DNA of 16,426 bases from Methanobacteriota archaeon (GCA_023436075.1 JAEZKS010000261.1:1-16426); one strand, 5' to 3'; shown: positions 6,945-13,827, counted from the first letter of the stretch. Notes: a model not told the origin generated them from the letters alone. A program made the numbers and translations.

Positions 6945-7571
6945 ATGAGCGAGCATAGCCCGAGCAACCTTGGCAGCCTGATGGAACAGTGCGGCGTGAA
7001 CGAGCGTGTACAGGACTACATTCGACGGTGTGTTGCCTTCCATACTTTCCCTGCCGCAGGACTCCTGATCGGTACATTTATGGTGGACCTCGCGCTGGAG
7101 AAGCTTGGAGCGAAGCCGGGCGAGAGGCTATATGCAGTCTCAGAGACGCCCAAGTGCGCGCCGGACCCCCTGCAGGTTCTCATCGGCGCCACGATGGGCA
7201 ACCATCGCCTGCGCATCGTCGACACCGGCCGCTATGCGATCACGATCAACAAGTTCAGCGAAGGCGAGACCGCCGACGGAGTACGAGTCCACGTCGACTT
7301 GGAGCGGGTGAAAAAGTACCCGGTGCTATACCAGTGGTTCACGAACGACCCCGCTTACAAGGGCGGAGTCTCAGGACAGGATCTTTTGCGAGAGATACTC
7401 TGCGCCGGCCGGGACATCCTGGCATGGGAGCCAGTAAAAGTTCGATTCACCCCGAAGGAGAAGTGGGCGTCGCGGATATGTCCCGCCTGCGGCGAGCCGG
7501 CGCCCGCAAACAAGTTCGAGGGAGACGTCTGCAGCGGCTGTGGCAGTAAGGCGTACTACGATAAGAAGTGA
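6945..7571 (+). CDS. fmdE: Formylmethanofuran dehydrogenase subunit E (FmdE family)
   Basis: A 208-residue FmdE-family protein. The N-terminal domain holds AFHTFPAAGLLIG (about 31-43) where typical FmdE proteins have a FHGHxCPG-like metal site, and CAPDPLQVLIGATMGNHRLRI (71-91), a well-kept family signature. A C-terminal zinc ribbon has Cys179-x2-Cys182 and Cys196-x2-Cys199. FmdE was named from its place in the fmdECB operon of Methanothermobacter. Its role is not settled, and it may help assembly or metal handling of the molybdenum enzyme. His33 and Cys71 remain, but the usual Cys of CPG is replaced (PAAG), so metal binding in the first domain may differ. ATG 6945 lies about 25 bases after the TATA box. 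It converges on tfx and is near fmdB, which supports the name. Confidence 0.9.
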   Translation: MSEHSPSNLGSLMEQCGVNERVQDYIRRCVAFHTFPAAGLLIGTFMVDLALEKLGAKPGERLYAVSETPKCAPDPLQVLIGATMGNHRLRIVDTGRYAITINKFSEGETADGVRVHVDLERVKKYPVLYQWFTNDPAYKGGVSGQDLLREILCAGRDILAWEPVKVRFTPKEKWASRICPACGEPAPANKFEGDVCSGCGSKAYYDKK

Positions 7572-7587
7572 TGGGGCCGGCAGTGCG

Positions 7588-7629
7588 AACAAGGGGCCCC
7601 GGCGGTCTTAACAAGAGGCCCCGGCGGTC
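7588..7629. repeat. Two 20-base direct repeats
   Basis: A GC-rich 20-mer (AACAAGGGGCCCCGGCGGTC) at 7588-7607 is repeated at 7610-7629 with one mismatch, period 22. It lies in the 128-base gap between the convergent fmdE and tfx genes. The GGGGCCCC core is palindromic. No gene was seen here. Confidence 0.7.
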
Positions 7630-7699
7630 CGGTCACGCGCGCACGCGGAAGCCCATGCATGGCGTGCGACGATTGTCCGGCCCGTTTATCCTCTGATTT

Positions 7700-8116
7700 T
7701 TAATAAATCGTCACGTTGCCGTGCTCGTCCACGGAGATGCTGATGTCGCCGGCCGTGACGCGATGGGATATTCGATCAGGGGCATCCGTTTTGAGCCGGA
7801 CGATCACTGTGGCAGAGTCCATGCTTATCTTGATCTTCTTGCGATCTGCTTCCTTGAAGATCATCTGCGGTATCTCGTAGAGATCAGTACCTGACGGCAC
7901 TGTCAGCCAGATCGGCGATTCCATTGCCCGGTAGAGCTTGATAGTCTTCTCGGCCTTCGCGATGTTCTTCATGGCGGTCGTCTCTATGGTGCTGATGTTG
8001 CCCCTCGTTGTCTTCAGCTTCCGGGCGATATCAGCCTGGCTGAGCCCTTTGCGTTTCAGTTTCAGTACCTCGATCTGCCGCCCGGTCAGGAGCGTGTCCT
8101 TCTCATCTTCTCTCAT
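7700..8116 (-). CDS. tfx: Tfx-family transcriptional regulator
   Basis: A 138-residue DNA-binding protein of the Tfx family. The N-terminal helix-turn-helix (about residues 8-52) reads LLTGRQIEVLKLKRKGLSQ, ADIARKLKTTRGNISTIE, a sigma-like HTH with a basic recognition helix. The C-terminal domain (about 60-138) contains IWLTVPSGTDLYEIPQMIF and ends VDEHGNVTIY. Tfx from Methanothermobacter was described as binding just downstream of the fmdECB promoter, encoding molybdenum formylmethanofuran dehydrogenase. I chose ATG 8116 because GAGGTCA precedes it and the family starts near here. The open frame continues to 8161 but would include the palindromic operator. It diverges from fmdB and converges on fmdE, so control of both is likely. 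A perfect inverted repeat lies between its TATA box and start, suggesting autoregulation. Confidence 0.92.
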   Translation of the reverse strand: MREDEKDTLLTGRQIEVLKLKRKGLSQADIARKLKTTRGNISTIETTAMKNIAKAEKTIKLYRAMESPIWLTVPSGTDLYEIPQMIFKEADRKKIKISMDSATVIVRLKTDAPDRISHRVTAGDISISVDEHGNVTIY

Positions 8117-8130
8117 GCCGTGACCTCGCT

Positions 8131-8172
8131 GTTTAACACTTTCGTTAAAGTGTACGATCATATATATTTTAC
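8131..8172 (-). promoter_or_regulatory. tfx promoter with a perfect 7-bp inverted repeat
   Basis: On the minus strand a TATA box (AAAATATATATG, about 8161-8172) is followed within 10-25 bases by ACACTTT-cgtt-AAAGTGT (arms 8136-8142 and 8147-8153), overlapping GTTTAAC (8131-8137). The repeat therefore lies around or just after the transcription start. That is where Tfx was reported to bind at the fmdECB operon of Methanothermobacter, and autoregulation is inferred. Confidence 0.55.
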
Positions 8173-8260
8173 GGGCGTCACCGCATTGGCAATAGATATT
8201 TTTATAAAAATGTTTTGAAACTATAAATATGTCCGGAGCTTGCCATTTTTTAATAATTTT

Positions 8261-8338
8261 ATATAAATTTTTTTTCGAAGGTTTACATCATCTGATTAAT
8301 CATTTTAAAACGGTTAATCAGCATGGATAACTATATAA
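8261..8338 (+). promoter_or_regulatory. fmdB promoter region with repeated TGATTAA elements
   Basis: Two TATA boxes (TTTTATATAAAT near 8259-8270 and TATATAAA near 8332-8339) flank an inverted repeat with 8-bp arms, CTGATTAA (8292-8299) and TTAATCAG (8314-8321). The left arm is also part of a self-palindrome, TGATTAATCA (8293-8302). The repeat ends about ten bases before the second TATA box, a typical activator position in archaea. A third TATA-like GGTATATAAG lies at about 8457-8466, very near the coding start. Confidence 0.5.
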
Positions 8339-8340
8339 AT

Positions 8341-8473
8341 TCTCATTTCGTTTTTTCTGTGAAGAGCCTCGGCACTGTCCGATCCTGGCGTCGCCCTGCC
8401 GTAACCGGGATGCCATGGCATCCGGTGCACGGGACTCCTCGATGATAGTCATTGATGGTATATAAGCCTTCAA
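8341..8473 (+). other. fmdB leader with a strong palindrome
   Basis: If transcription starts from the TATA box at 8332, fmdB has a leader of about 110 bases. It contains GGATGCCATGGCATCC, extended to CCGG arms with one bulge (8405-8425), a possible 5' hairpin. No known riboswitch consensus was recognised. The rest of this tfx-fmdB intergenic region (8173-8260) is only AT-rich. Confidence 0.35.
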
Positions 8474-9859
8474 GTGGTGTTACAGTTGATATCTGACGAA
8501 GTATTACAGAAAGATACCTCTAAGAAAGAGGGCAACAAGATCATCTGCACGGACGTGACGTGTCCGACGTGTGGAATGTCGTGCGACGACATCTACGTCG
8601 AGCTGACTGACGATGCCGTGCTGACGAAGAACGCCTGCCTTATGGGCGATGGCAAGTTCCAGGAACTGCGGAGCCACCACAGGATCAAGAAGCCCCAGCT
8701 TTTCGGCGAGGACGCGAAGTGGGACGATGTGCTCGACTACACGGCCGAGTTCCTGGTCAACGCTAAGCGGCCCCTGTTCTTCATGGGCAGCGAGACGTCG
8801 ACCGAAGCCATGGCTGTCGGCATCGCTATCGCCGAGTATCTCGGTGGTCTCGTCGACGGTAATGCGACTATCTGCCACGGCCCGACCGTCATGGCAGTAC
8901 AGGACGCCGGCCAGGTGGGCTGCACCCTCGGCGAATGCAAGAACCGCGCCGACCTGAACATCTACTGGGGCTGCAACCCAATCGACTCGCCCCCCAGACA
9001 CATGAGCAGCTTTTCGCACTTCCCCCGCGGCTTCTTCTCTGAGACTGGCTACAAGGGCCGCAAGTGCATCGTGGTCGACCCGCGCCGGAGCCCGACCTGC
9101 GAGCTCGCAGATCTGCACATCCAGCTCAAGGGCGGCAAGGACTACGAGCTGATCGACGCACTGCTGACCATTCTGAACGGCGGCGAGCCACACCCGTCGA
9201 CCTACGACTCGATCGGTGTGCCCAAGGAAAAGATCGACCAGATGGTCCAGATGGTCAAGGACTGCAAGTTCGGAGTGATCTGGGTCGGACTGGGCATCGC
9301 CAGCTCCTTCGGCAAGCACCGCAACGCGATCATCGCAATGCGGTTCACCCAGGAGTGCAACCACTTCACCAAGTTCGTCATATTGGCCAACCGTGGCCAC
9401 TGCAACGTGGCCGGCTTCAACCAGGTCCTGTCCTGGCAGGCAGGCTTCCCGTTTGCCGTGGACTTCTCCCGTGGCATGCCGAGGTACCAGCCAGGCGAGT
9501 ATTCGACGGTCGACGCTCTCACCCGCGGCGAAGTCGATGCGGTCTTCTGCATGTGCGCAGACCTGGGCGCTCACCTGCCCAAGAAGGCTGTTGAGCGGAT
9601 GATGGAAATACCAGTCGCCTCAATCGAGGTCGCTCCTGGCCCGATGGCCTTTGTCAGCGATGCAGTGCTGCCAGGCGTGTTCGATGGCATGGAGTGCGAA
9701 GGCACCTTCTACCGCATGGACAATGTCCCACTATACGCTCGGGCGTTCACGAAGCCGCCATTCGACTTCACCACGTCCAACGTGGACTCGCTGAAGCAGT
9801 TGTTCGAGAAGGTTAAGGAGAAGAAAGAGAAGAAGGACAAGGAAGCAAAGAAGGAGTGA
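8474..9859 (+). CDS. fmdB: Formylmethanofuran dehydrogenase subunit B (molybdopterin catalytic subunit)
   Basis: A 461-residue catalytic subunit of formylmethanofuran dehydrogenase, which reduces CO2 with methanofuran to formylmethanofuran in the first step of hydrogenotrophic methanogenesis. An N-terminal [4Fe-4S] site is formed by Cys30-x2-Cys33-x3-Cys37 and Cys55 (TCPTCGMSC...NAC). The metal ligand is cysteine, not selenocysteine: Cys134 in ATICHGPT. The molybdopterin domain continues with GCNPIDSPPRHM and VVDPRRSPTCELADLHIQLK. The length fits the family, with a Lys/Glu-rich tail (about 446-461) added. Starts are uncertain: GTG 8474 or 8477, or TTG 8486 with GTGGTG as binding site. fmdD follows at once, while fmdA and fmdC are absent here. 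I prefer fmd (molybdenum) over fwd (tungsten) because of Tfx, MoeA and MOT1 nearby, but the sequence does not prove the metal. Confidence 0.96.
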   Translation: MVLQLISDEVLQKDTSKKEGNKIICTDVTCPTCGMSCDDIYVELTDDAVLTKNACLMGDGKFQELRSHHRIKKPQLFGEDAKWDDVLDYTAEFLVNAKRPLFFMGSETSTEAMAVGIAIAEYLGGLVDGNATICHGPTVMAVQDAGQVGCTLGECKNRADLNIYWGCNPIDSPPRHMSSFSHFPRGFFSETGYKGRKCIVVDPRRSPTCELADLHIQLKGGKDYELIDALLTILNGGEPHPSTYDSIGVPKEKIDQMVQMVKDCKFGVIWVGLGIASSFGKHRNAIIAMRFTQECNHFTKFVILANRGHCNVAGFNQVLSWQAGFPFAVDFSRGMPRYQPGEYSTVDALTRGEVDAVFCMCADLGAHLPKKAVERMMEIPVASIEVAPGPMAFVSDAVLPGVFDGMECEGTFYRMDNVPLYARAFTKPPFDFTTSNVDSLKQLFEKVKEKKEKKDKEAKKE

Positions 9860-9869
9860 GGTGACAGAC

Positions 9870-10283
9870 ATGGCAATGGACGTAGTACTTAACACCGGCT
9901 CTACGGTATACGAGGGTAAAGTCATCAAGGGCGGAGGCAAGTTTACCGACGATTACACTCGCGAGTGCTCCTACTGTGAGATCCATCCTGAGGACTTCGT
10001 CGCGCTGGGCAAACCCTGGTTCGTCAGGGTTTCCAACTCGCTCGGTGACAGCGTCGTCCTGCGGGCGCGGAAGAGTAAGACGCAGCAGAAGGGCGAGATC
10101 TGGATCGTCCGAGGTGTCTGGGCCAATGTAGTGGTCCTGCCTGAGACGATGAGTACTGGCAGCCCTGCGTACAAGAACTGGCCTGCTAAGATTGAGAAGT
10201 GCGAAGGCCCGGTTCTCGGTCCGGAAGAGCTGATGCAGCAAGAATACTGCAAAGGCAAGAGAACCAAAACCTGGAAGAACTAG
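9870..10283 (+). CDS. fmdD: Formylmethanofuran dehydrogenase subunit D
   Basis: A 137-residue protein matching subunit D, the small molybdopterin-dinucleotide-binding beta-barrel that completes the cofactor pocket of subunit B. It is equivalent to the C-terminal domain of other molybdopterin oxidoreductases. Visible family features are LNTGSTVYEGKVIKGG, IHPEDFVALG, WIVRGVWANVVVLPETMSTGSPAYKNW and a C-terminal EYCKGKRTKTW. I chose ATG 9870 because GAGGTGA (9858-9864) overlaps the fmdB stop and lies five bases before it. The frame can be read from GTG 9861, but this codon is inside that site. The 10-base spacing implies coupling with fmdB. A strong terminator follows, so the unit is only fmdB-fmdD. 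Confidence 0.94.
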   Translation: MAMDVVLNTGSTVYEGKVIKGGGKFTDDYTRECSYCEIHPEDFVALGKPWFVRVSNSLGDSVVLRARKSKTQQKGEIWIVRGVWANVVVLPETMSTGSPAYKNWPAKIEKCEGPVLGPEELMQQEYCKGKRTKTWKN

Positions 10284-10297
10284 ACGAAAATCACGAC

Positions 10298-10332
10298 GAA
10301 TGCGCGCCTTTCCGGCGCGCATTCACTCGTTT
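10298..10332 (+). terminator. Hairpin terminator after fmdD
   Basis: A perfect 11-bp GC-rich stem (GAATGCGCGCC 10298-10308, GGCGCGCATTC 10314-10324) with a 5-base loop lies 14 bases after the TAG stop and is followed by ACTCGTTTT. This closes the fmdBD unit. Confidence 0.75.
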
Positions 10333-10400
10333 TAAATCACCATTGGCTCACAGGCAGCCAGGCGGACTTACAACGTGCTCGAATAGGGTACGTTTACGTG

Positions 10401-10576
10401 TTATATAATTCGATTGCGTATATTCTATTTTAGTTACTGATAGCATTAACTATTTAACGAACTGACACGTATGTATGCTTTACCGTGACTCTGGACGTGA
10501 GTTACCTGTGCAGAACCTGATTCGAGCAGGTTAGCCGGGCACGGAAGAGCTCATACTACAACCTGAAACGAGGCGG
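10401..10576 (+). promoter_or_regulatory. moeA promoter and leader
   Basis: TTATATAATT (10401-10410) is a clear TATA box, giving a start near 10433 and a leader of about 145 bases. The leader contains TAACTATTTAAC (about 10447-10458) and a hairpin with AACCTG (10514-10519) and CAGGTT (10527-10532), enclosed by a further CTGTGC/GCACGG pairing. This stem-loop looks like a structured RNA element, but I do not recognise a class. The remainder of 10333-10400 shows nothing. Confidence 0.4.
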
Positions 10577-11800
10577 ATGGATAACGCTATGATAGAAGTA
10601 CAGACGACATCGGCAGGAAGAGCCATGGTATCGCTCGAAGAGGCCCTGGCGCTGATCGATGAAATGCGCGCAGCCTTTTACGATGTCCTGCCCGTCGAAG
10701 AGATTCCTGTCGAAGCCGCCGTCGGCAGGATGCTGGCGGCAGACGTCATTTCTCGGGCAAATTTGCCGGCCTATGATACATGTACCATGGATGGCTATGC
10801 TCTCCGTGCTGCAGATGGCTACCCGCTGCATATCATAGGCGAGGCGTTCGCAGGCCGCGGTTTCCGAAAGATAGGGGCAGGCGAGGCCGTCTACGTAACG
10901 ACGGGCGCGAGGCTGCCGACGGGCGCGGATGCAGTGCTTCAGGTCGAGCATGCGCGTGTCGACGGCGATGCTTTATACGGCATTCCCCTGAGGCCCGGGA
11001 CTTTCATTGTACGTACGGGCGCTGATCTAAAATCAGGCGAGATGCTGCTGCAGAAAGGTCGCATCATTGCCCCGGCAATGGCTGGAGTGCTTCGCGCGGG
11101 CCGGGTCGATCGGGTCGCTGTCTATCGGAAACCCCATGTTGCCGTGATCGCCACCGGCGACGAGATCCGTGATGGCACTGTGGCAGACGCCAATGGCCCT
11201 ATGGTCTGCGCCATGCTGGAGGCATGGGGCTGCGAGGCAGAGCGCATGAGCCCCGTGGGGGACAATCTTGCCAATCTGGAGCGCGCCATCGGCAGCGCGC
11301 TTCAGGATCACGACATGGTACTGACCATCGGCGGCGTGTCCATGGGACAGAAAGACCTGACATCATCAGCCGTGAAGAGTGGCGAAGTCATCTTCAAAGG
11401 CGTACGTGTCAAGCCCGGCAAACCATTTATCGCGTCGTACATAGACAGGAAGCCGGTGTTTTCGCTGCCCGGGAAGCCTTCAGGCTCGTATGTAGCCATG
11501 GAGTTGATGGTCCGGCGTTTCTTGCTCGGAGACTCACGGAGGCGCACGGTGAGCATCCCGATCAGTCAGGACGTGGAGCTGTCTGAGGGTTTCGAATACG
11601 TGGTATTCATCGAGCTTCGTGACGGCATGGCACAGCCCGTCGGCTACGAAGGGTCATCCATCGAGATGTTCCACAGCCCCGAGTATATCACATCGCTCCT
11701 TTCTACGTCTACGCGTACGGTGCTGGCTGACGGCTATTTCATCTCACGCGGCACTGTCAGGGCAGGACAGCCTGTATCTGTCCACCTTTTGTTGACTTAA
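10577..11800 (+). CDS. moeA: Molybdopterin molybdenumtransferase MoeA
   Basis: A 407-residue MoeA, which inserts molybdate into adenylylated molybdopterin to give active Mo cofactor. The family domains occur in order: an N-terminal region with VSLEEALALI and VEAAVGRMLAADV, then YDTCTMDGYAL, VYVTTGARLPTGADAVLQVE, the MPT-binding domain with AVIATGDEI, TIGGVSMGQKDL and SLPGKPSGSYVAMEL, and a C-terminal beta-barrel. Small departures from the usual sequence are GVSMGQKD for GVSVGxxD and PGKPSGS for PGNPVSA, as seen in some archaeal paralogues. The start is ambiguous: ATG 10577 is only just after GAGGCGG, ATG 10589 lies twelve bases from it, and ATG 10625 begins nearer the family's core. Methanogens often carry two MoeA paralogues, one possibly for tungsten. 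The neighbouring fmdBD favours use for formylmethanofuran dehydrogenase. Confidence 0.94.
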   Translation: MDNAMIEVQTTSAGRAMVSLEEALALIDEMRAAFYDVLPVEEIPVEAAVGRMLAADVISRANLPAYDTCTMDGYALRAADGYPLHIIGEAFAGRGFRKIGAGEAVYVTTGARLPTGADAVLQVEHARVDGDALYGIPLRPGTFIVRTGADLKSGEMLLQKGRIIAPAMAGVLRAGRVDRVAVYRKPHVAVIATGDEIRDGTVADANGPMVCAMLEAWGCEAERMSPVGDNLANLERAIGSALQDHDMVLTIGGVSMGQKDLTSSAVKSGEVIFKGVRVKPGKPFIASYIDRKPVFSLPGKPSGSYVAMELMVRRFLLGDSRRRTVSIPISQDVELSEGFEYVVFIELRDGMAQPVGYEGSSIEMFHSPEYITSLLSTSTRTVLADGYFISRGTVRAGQPVSVHLLLT

Positions 11801-11816
11801 AAAAAGCACGTTGTGC
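11799..11816 (-). terminator. T-tract terminator of the minus-strand operon
   Basis: On the minus strand GCAC-aac-GTGC is followed by seven T residues, just after the stop of the 75-residue protein gene. The short stem is weak, but the T-run suits archaeal termination. It touches the end of moeA, which converges here. Confidence 0.5.
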
Positions 11817-11821
11817 CCTGG

Positions 11822-12049
11822 CTATCCTATCAGGAGCCAGTTCAACTCTCTTTCCCGGCCTTTGATCAGCTCTTTAACCTTGTTCTGCCAGAAGTTGCGA
11901 TTTTCGGTCGCCTCGTGCAACTTCTTCAGGTCCTCTTCGCGGTTGAACTTGTACACTGCGTGGTCCAGATCTGAAACTTCGCGGCCATAGCGCCGGTACT
12001 GGTTTACCGCATCCTGGAGCTCGGGCTCCAGCTCTTCGAATCTTGTCAT
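11822..12049 (-). CDS. Small helical protein of unknown function
   Basis: A 75-residue, highly charged protein beginning MTRFEELEPELQDAVNQYRR and ending ERELNWLLIG. It has no cysteine, signal peptide or membrane segment, and is probably all helical, perhaps a coiled-coil pair (central VYKFNREEDLKKLHEATENR). I chose ATG 12049 because AGGAG precedes it. The frame extends upstream to 12142 only by overlapping the previous gene. It starts four bases after the TGA of the flavodoxin-ferredoxin gene, so it is translated from the same mRNA. I do not recognise a family. It may be a partner of the upstream redox protein, by position only. Confidence 0.7.
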   Translation of the reverse strand: MTRFEELEPELQDAVNQYRRYGREVSDLDHAVYKFNREEDLKKLHEATENRNFWQNKVKELIKGRERELNWLLIG

Positions 12050-12053
12050 AGTA

Positions 12054-12917
12054 TCACGACTCCTGCGTTTCGGCGACAATATAGCGGCGGCTTTTCTCTT
12101 CGGGGCTGTCCGCCGCCATTGCCGTGTATTTCTGGTATTCATCGACTGGCAGCGGGTACTCTACGGAGAATGCCTTGCCGGGACAGACGCGCACACACTG
12201 GTAGCAGCGCACCCCGTCGATGCACTTCCAGCTGAACTCCGGCGTCCGCTTGCCTTTCGCGATGCTCTTCGTGGGACATGACTGTATGCAGGTCACGCAT
12301 AAAATACACTGCTTCGGGTCGAACACGATCTTGCCTTCCACGGGCTTGCGCATCTCATCGATGATCTTGCGCCGTGTCTTATTCCTGTTTTTCACGAAGA
12401 ATGGCGTGGTGCTGGTAAGCTTTTCCGGTGGGATGTGGCTGCCTTCCTTGCGAGTCTCGAGGATGAGGTCGACGAATTCGCGGACTGACTCCATGTCTTT
12501 CTCATCCGGCCGCCCCTTATTAATGCCCAGTTCCCTGCCCTGGGGATAATCGTCGCTGCCCTCTATCTTCAGGCCTCCCAGGATACGGTAGCCTTTCTTC
12601 GCGAGTATGGATGCCGCATCGTAAAGACTGTCACCGGCAGTCGTGCCGCCGTACGTGGTGAAGACGAAAGCGTCCGTGTCGCGGACACGCCGGAGGCTCT
12701 CCAGCGCTTCTGTCATGAACTTCGGCGGATATCCGAAGAACGTGGGGAATCCGACGGCAAAGAGGTCGACGCCGTCTGTCGCCGTGGGCAGGTCTTCCAG
12801 GTCCTGGAACCTGACCGGCTCGACCTCGAAGCCGGCCTTCTCCAGCCGTTCGTAGATCGCGATGGCAACCTTCTCTGTGTTGCCCGATTCCGAAAAGTAA
12901 AAGATCGCCGCTTTCAT
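12054..12917 (-). CDS. EFR1-type flavodoxin-ferredoxin fusion protein
   Basis: A 287-residue redox protein. The N-terminal flavodoxin-like domain (about 1-155) has the FMN phosphate loop YFSESGNTEKVA, GFPTFFGYPPKFM and TTYGGTTAG. The C-terminal ferredoxin domain (about 200-255) carries Cys204-x2-Cys207-x2-Cys210-x3-Cys214-Pro and a second cluster with Cys232, Cys238, Cys241 and Cys245-Pro, the second having a widened first spacing. Such EFR1 proteins probably move electrons between FMN and two [4Fe-4S] clusters in the cytoplasm. Partners are unknown. I took ATG 12917 because GAGG lies seven bases before it. An upstream ATG at 12929 overlaps that site. It is the middle gene of the TrmO-FmdE operon. 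A role in reducing a partner of the fusion protein is possible but unproven. Confidence 0.9.
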   Translation of the reverse strand: MKAAIFYFSESGNTEKVAIAIYERLEKAGFEVEPVRFQDLEDLPTATDGVDLFAVGFPTFFGYPPKFMTEALESLRRVRDTDAFVFTTYGGTTAGDSLYDAASILAKKGYRILGGLKIEGSDDYPQGRELGINKGRPDEKDMESVREFVDLILETRKEGSHIPPEKLTSTTPFFVKNRNKTRRKIIDEMRKPVEGKIVFDPKQCILCVTCIQSCPTKSIAKGKRTPEFSWKCIDGVRCYQCVRVCPGKAFSVEYPLPVDEYQKYTAMAADSPEEKSRRYIVAETQES

Positions 12918-12942
12918 GTCATGCCTCATGAATGATCATTCT

Positions 12943-13776
12943 TTATATGACTTCTATGTCGAACAAATCGTTGATGTTGCTGTCGAGAATGGTGGTGAAA
13001 TCTTTCATGAACCGCTTCCGGCGGAACACGATCGTCTTCTCGGCATTGTAGATCGAGTAGGAGTCTTTTGACTTGGTAATCTTGGGGCTGAGGTTGTAAT
13101 AGAGTCGATCGTTGCCCAGCCGCGCCCCGGTGATGCCGATCAGCGAGTCCGATATGCAGTGGTTCTTCCCGATCAGGATGCAGACGTCGTCGCGCCGCAG
13201 GTCACAGCCAAGCCGCTGGTTCGCGAACATAGCCATCCGTACTGCCAGCGCGAGGCCGGTACAGCGCTCGCCATGGTAGTTCAGCGCCTCTCGCAGCAGG
13301 TCTTCCCGGACTTCGGCCGGCAGCATTCGCTGCATCATCTCCGTCCGGTCGCCGTCTTTCGCCGCGAAAATGCAGTCCCATCCGGGCTCGTAGGGCTTGA
13401 TATCGATGACCGGCGTGCCGTCGATGATGTCCAGGTTTGCCACGCGCAGGAAACGGCCGTCCCGGCTGATGAGTTCACAAGGAGTGAGAGATACCGGGTT
13501 GGGCCTCACCGGAGATCGCACGGAGAACACTCCTCGCTCCGGATGCTCGGTGGAGTGCTTCCGGGGCGTGACCTTGAGCAGATCGCGCTCCGCCTTATGA
13601 AGCCAGCAAAGCACGAAGACGTGCGAGTGTCCGTCCAGTCCGTCCAGCGCATCCTCGTATTCGGGAAAGACCTCTATCGTCGCGTCCACGCCCTGTAATG
13701 GCATGTCCTTCCTTTCCTTCACGTCGGAGCGTACGACGCCGATCTTCTTGAGCACAATTCCTGAAAGCGTTATCAT
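12943..13776 (-). CDS. TrmO-like methyltransferase fused to an FmdE-like domain
   Basis: A 277-residue two-domain protein. Residues 1-135 match TrmO/TsaA-type proteins, beta-barrel SAM enzymes that N6-methylate t6A37 of some tRNAs: IGVVRSDVKERKDMPLQG, HVFVLCWLHKA, and the signature RSPVRPNPVSLT (87-98), then VIDIKPYEPGWD. Residues about 160-270 resemble an FmdE domain: NYHGERCTGLALAVRMAMFA (His168, Cys172) corresponds to the FHGHxCPG-like metal site, and KNHCISDSLIGITGARLGNDRL matches the second FmdE signature (compare CAPDPLQVLIGATMGNHRL in fmdE here). There is no zinc ribbon. ATG 13776 lies in ATCATGATAACG with a weak GGTCGC site. It is the first gene of an operon with the flavodoxin-ferredoxin gene 25 bases downstream. 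A metal or cofactor-related variation of the TrmO reaction is conceivable, but function is unproven. Confidence 0.88.
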   Translation of the reverse strand: MITLSGIVLKKIGVVRSDVKERKDMPLQGVDATIEVFPEYEDALDGLDGHSHVFVLCWLHKAERDLLKVTPRKHSTEHPERGVFSVRSPVRPNPVSLTPCELISRDGRFLRVANLDIIDGTPVIDIKPYEPGWDCIFAAKDGDRTEMMQRMLPAEVREDLLREALNYHGERCTGLALAVRMAMFANQRLGCDLRRDDVCILIGKNHCISDSLIGITGARLGNDRLYYNLSPKITKSKDSYSIYNAEKTIVFRRKRFMKDFTTILDSNINDLFDIEVI

Positions 13777-13815
13777 GATGCGACCAAATAACGCAAATAG
13801 GTAACACCCGTTTCG

Positions 13816-13827
13816 TGATATATTTTG
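13816..13827 (-). promoter_or_regulatory. TATA box of the TrmO-FmdE operon
   Basis: AAAATATATCAC on the minus strand lies about 45 bases before the ATG at 13776, which predicts a start near 13793 and a short leader. The rest of 13777-14070 is AT-rich and holds the hairpin described at 13968-14030. Confidence 0.45.

Noticed and set aside
7588..7629. CRISPR array
   Set aside because: There are only two adjacent copies with a two-base gap, no spacers and no cas genes.
8504..9574. A 356-residue open frame opposite fmdB
   Set aside because: It is an antisense shadow of a GC-rich coding region. The sense frame encodes the unmistakable FmdB.
10508..10542. tRNA or T-arm-like structure in the moeA leader
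   Set aside because: The 7-base loop ATTCGAG on a 6-bp stem resembles a T-arm, but no acceptor, D-arm or anticodon arm can be placed around it.
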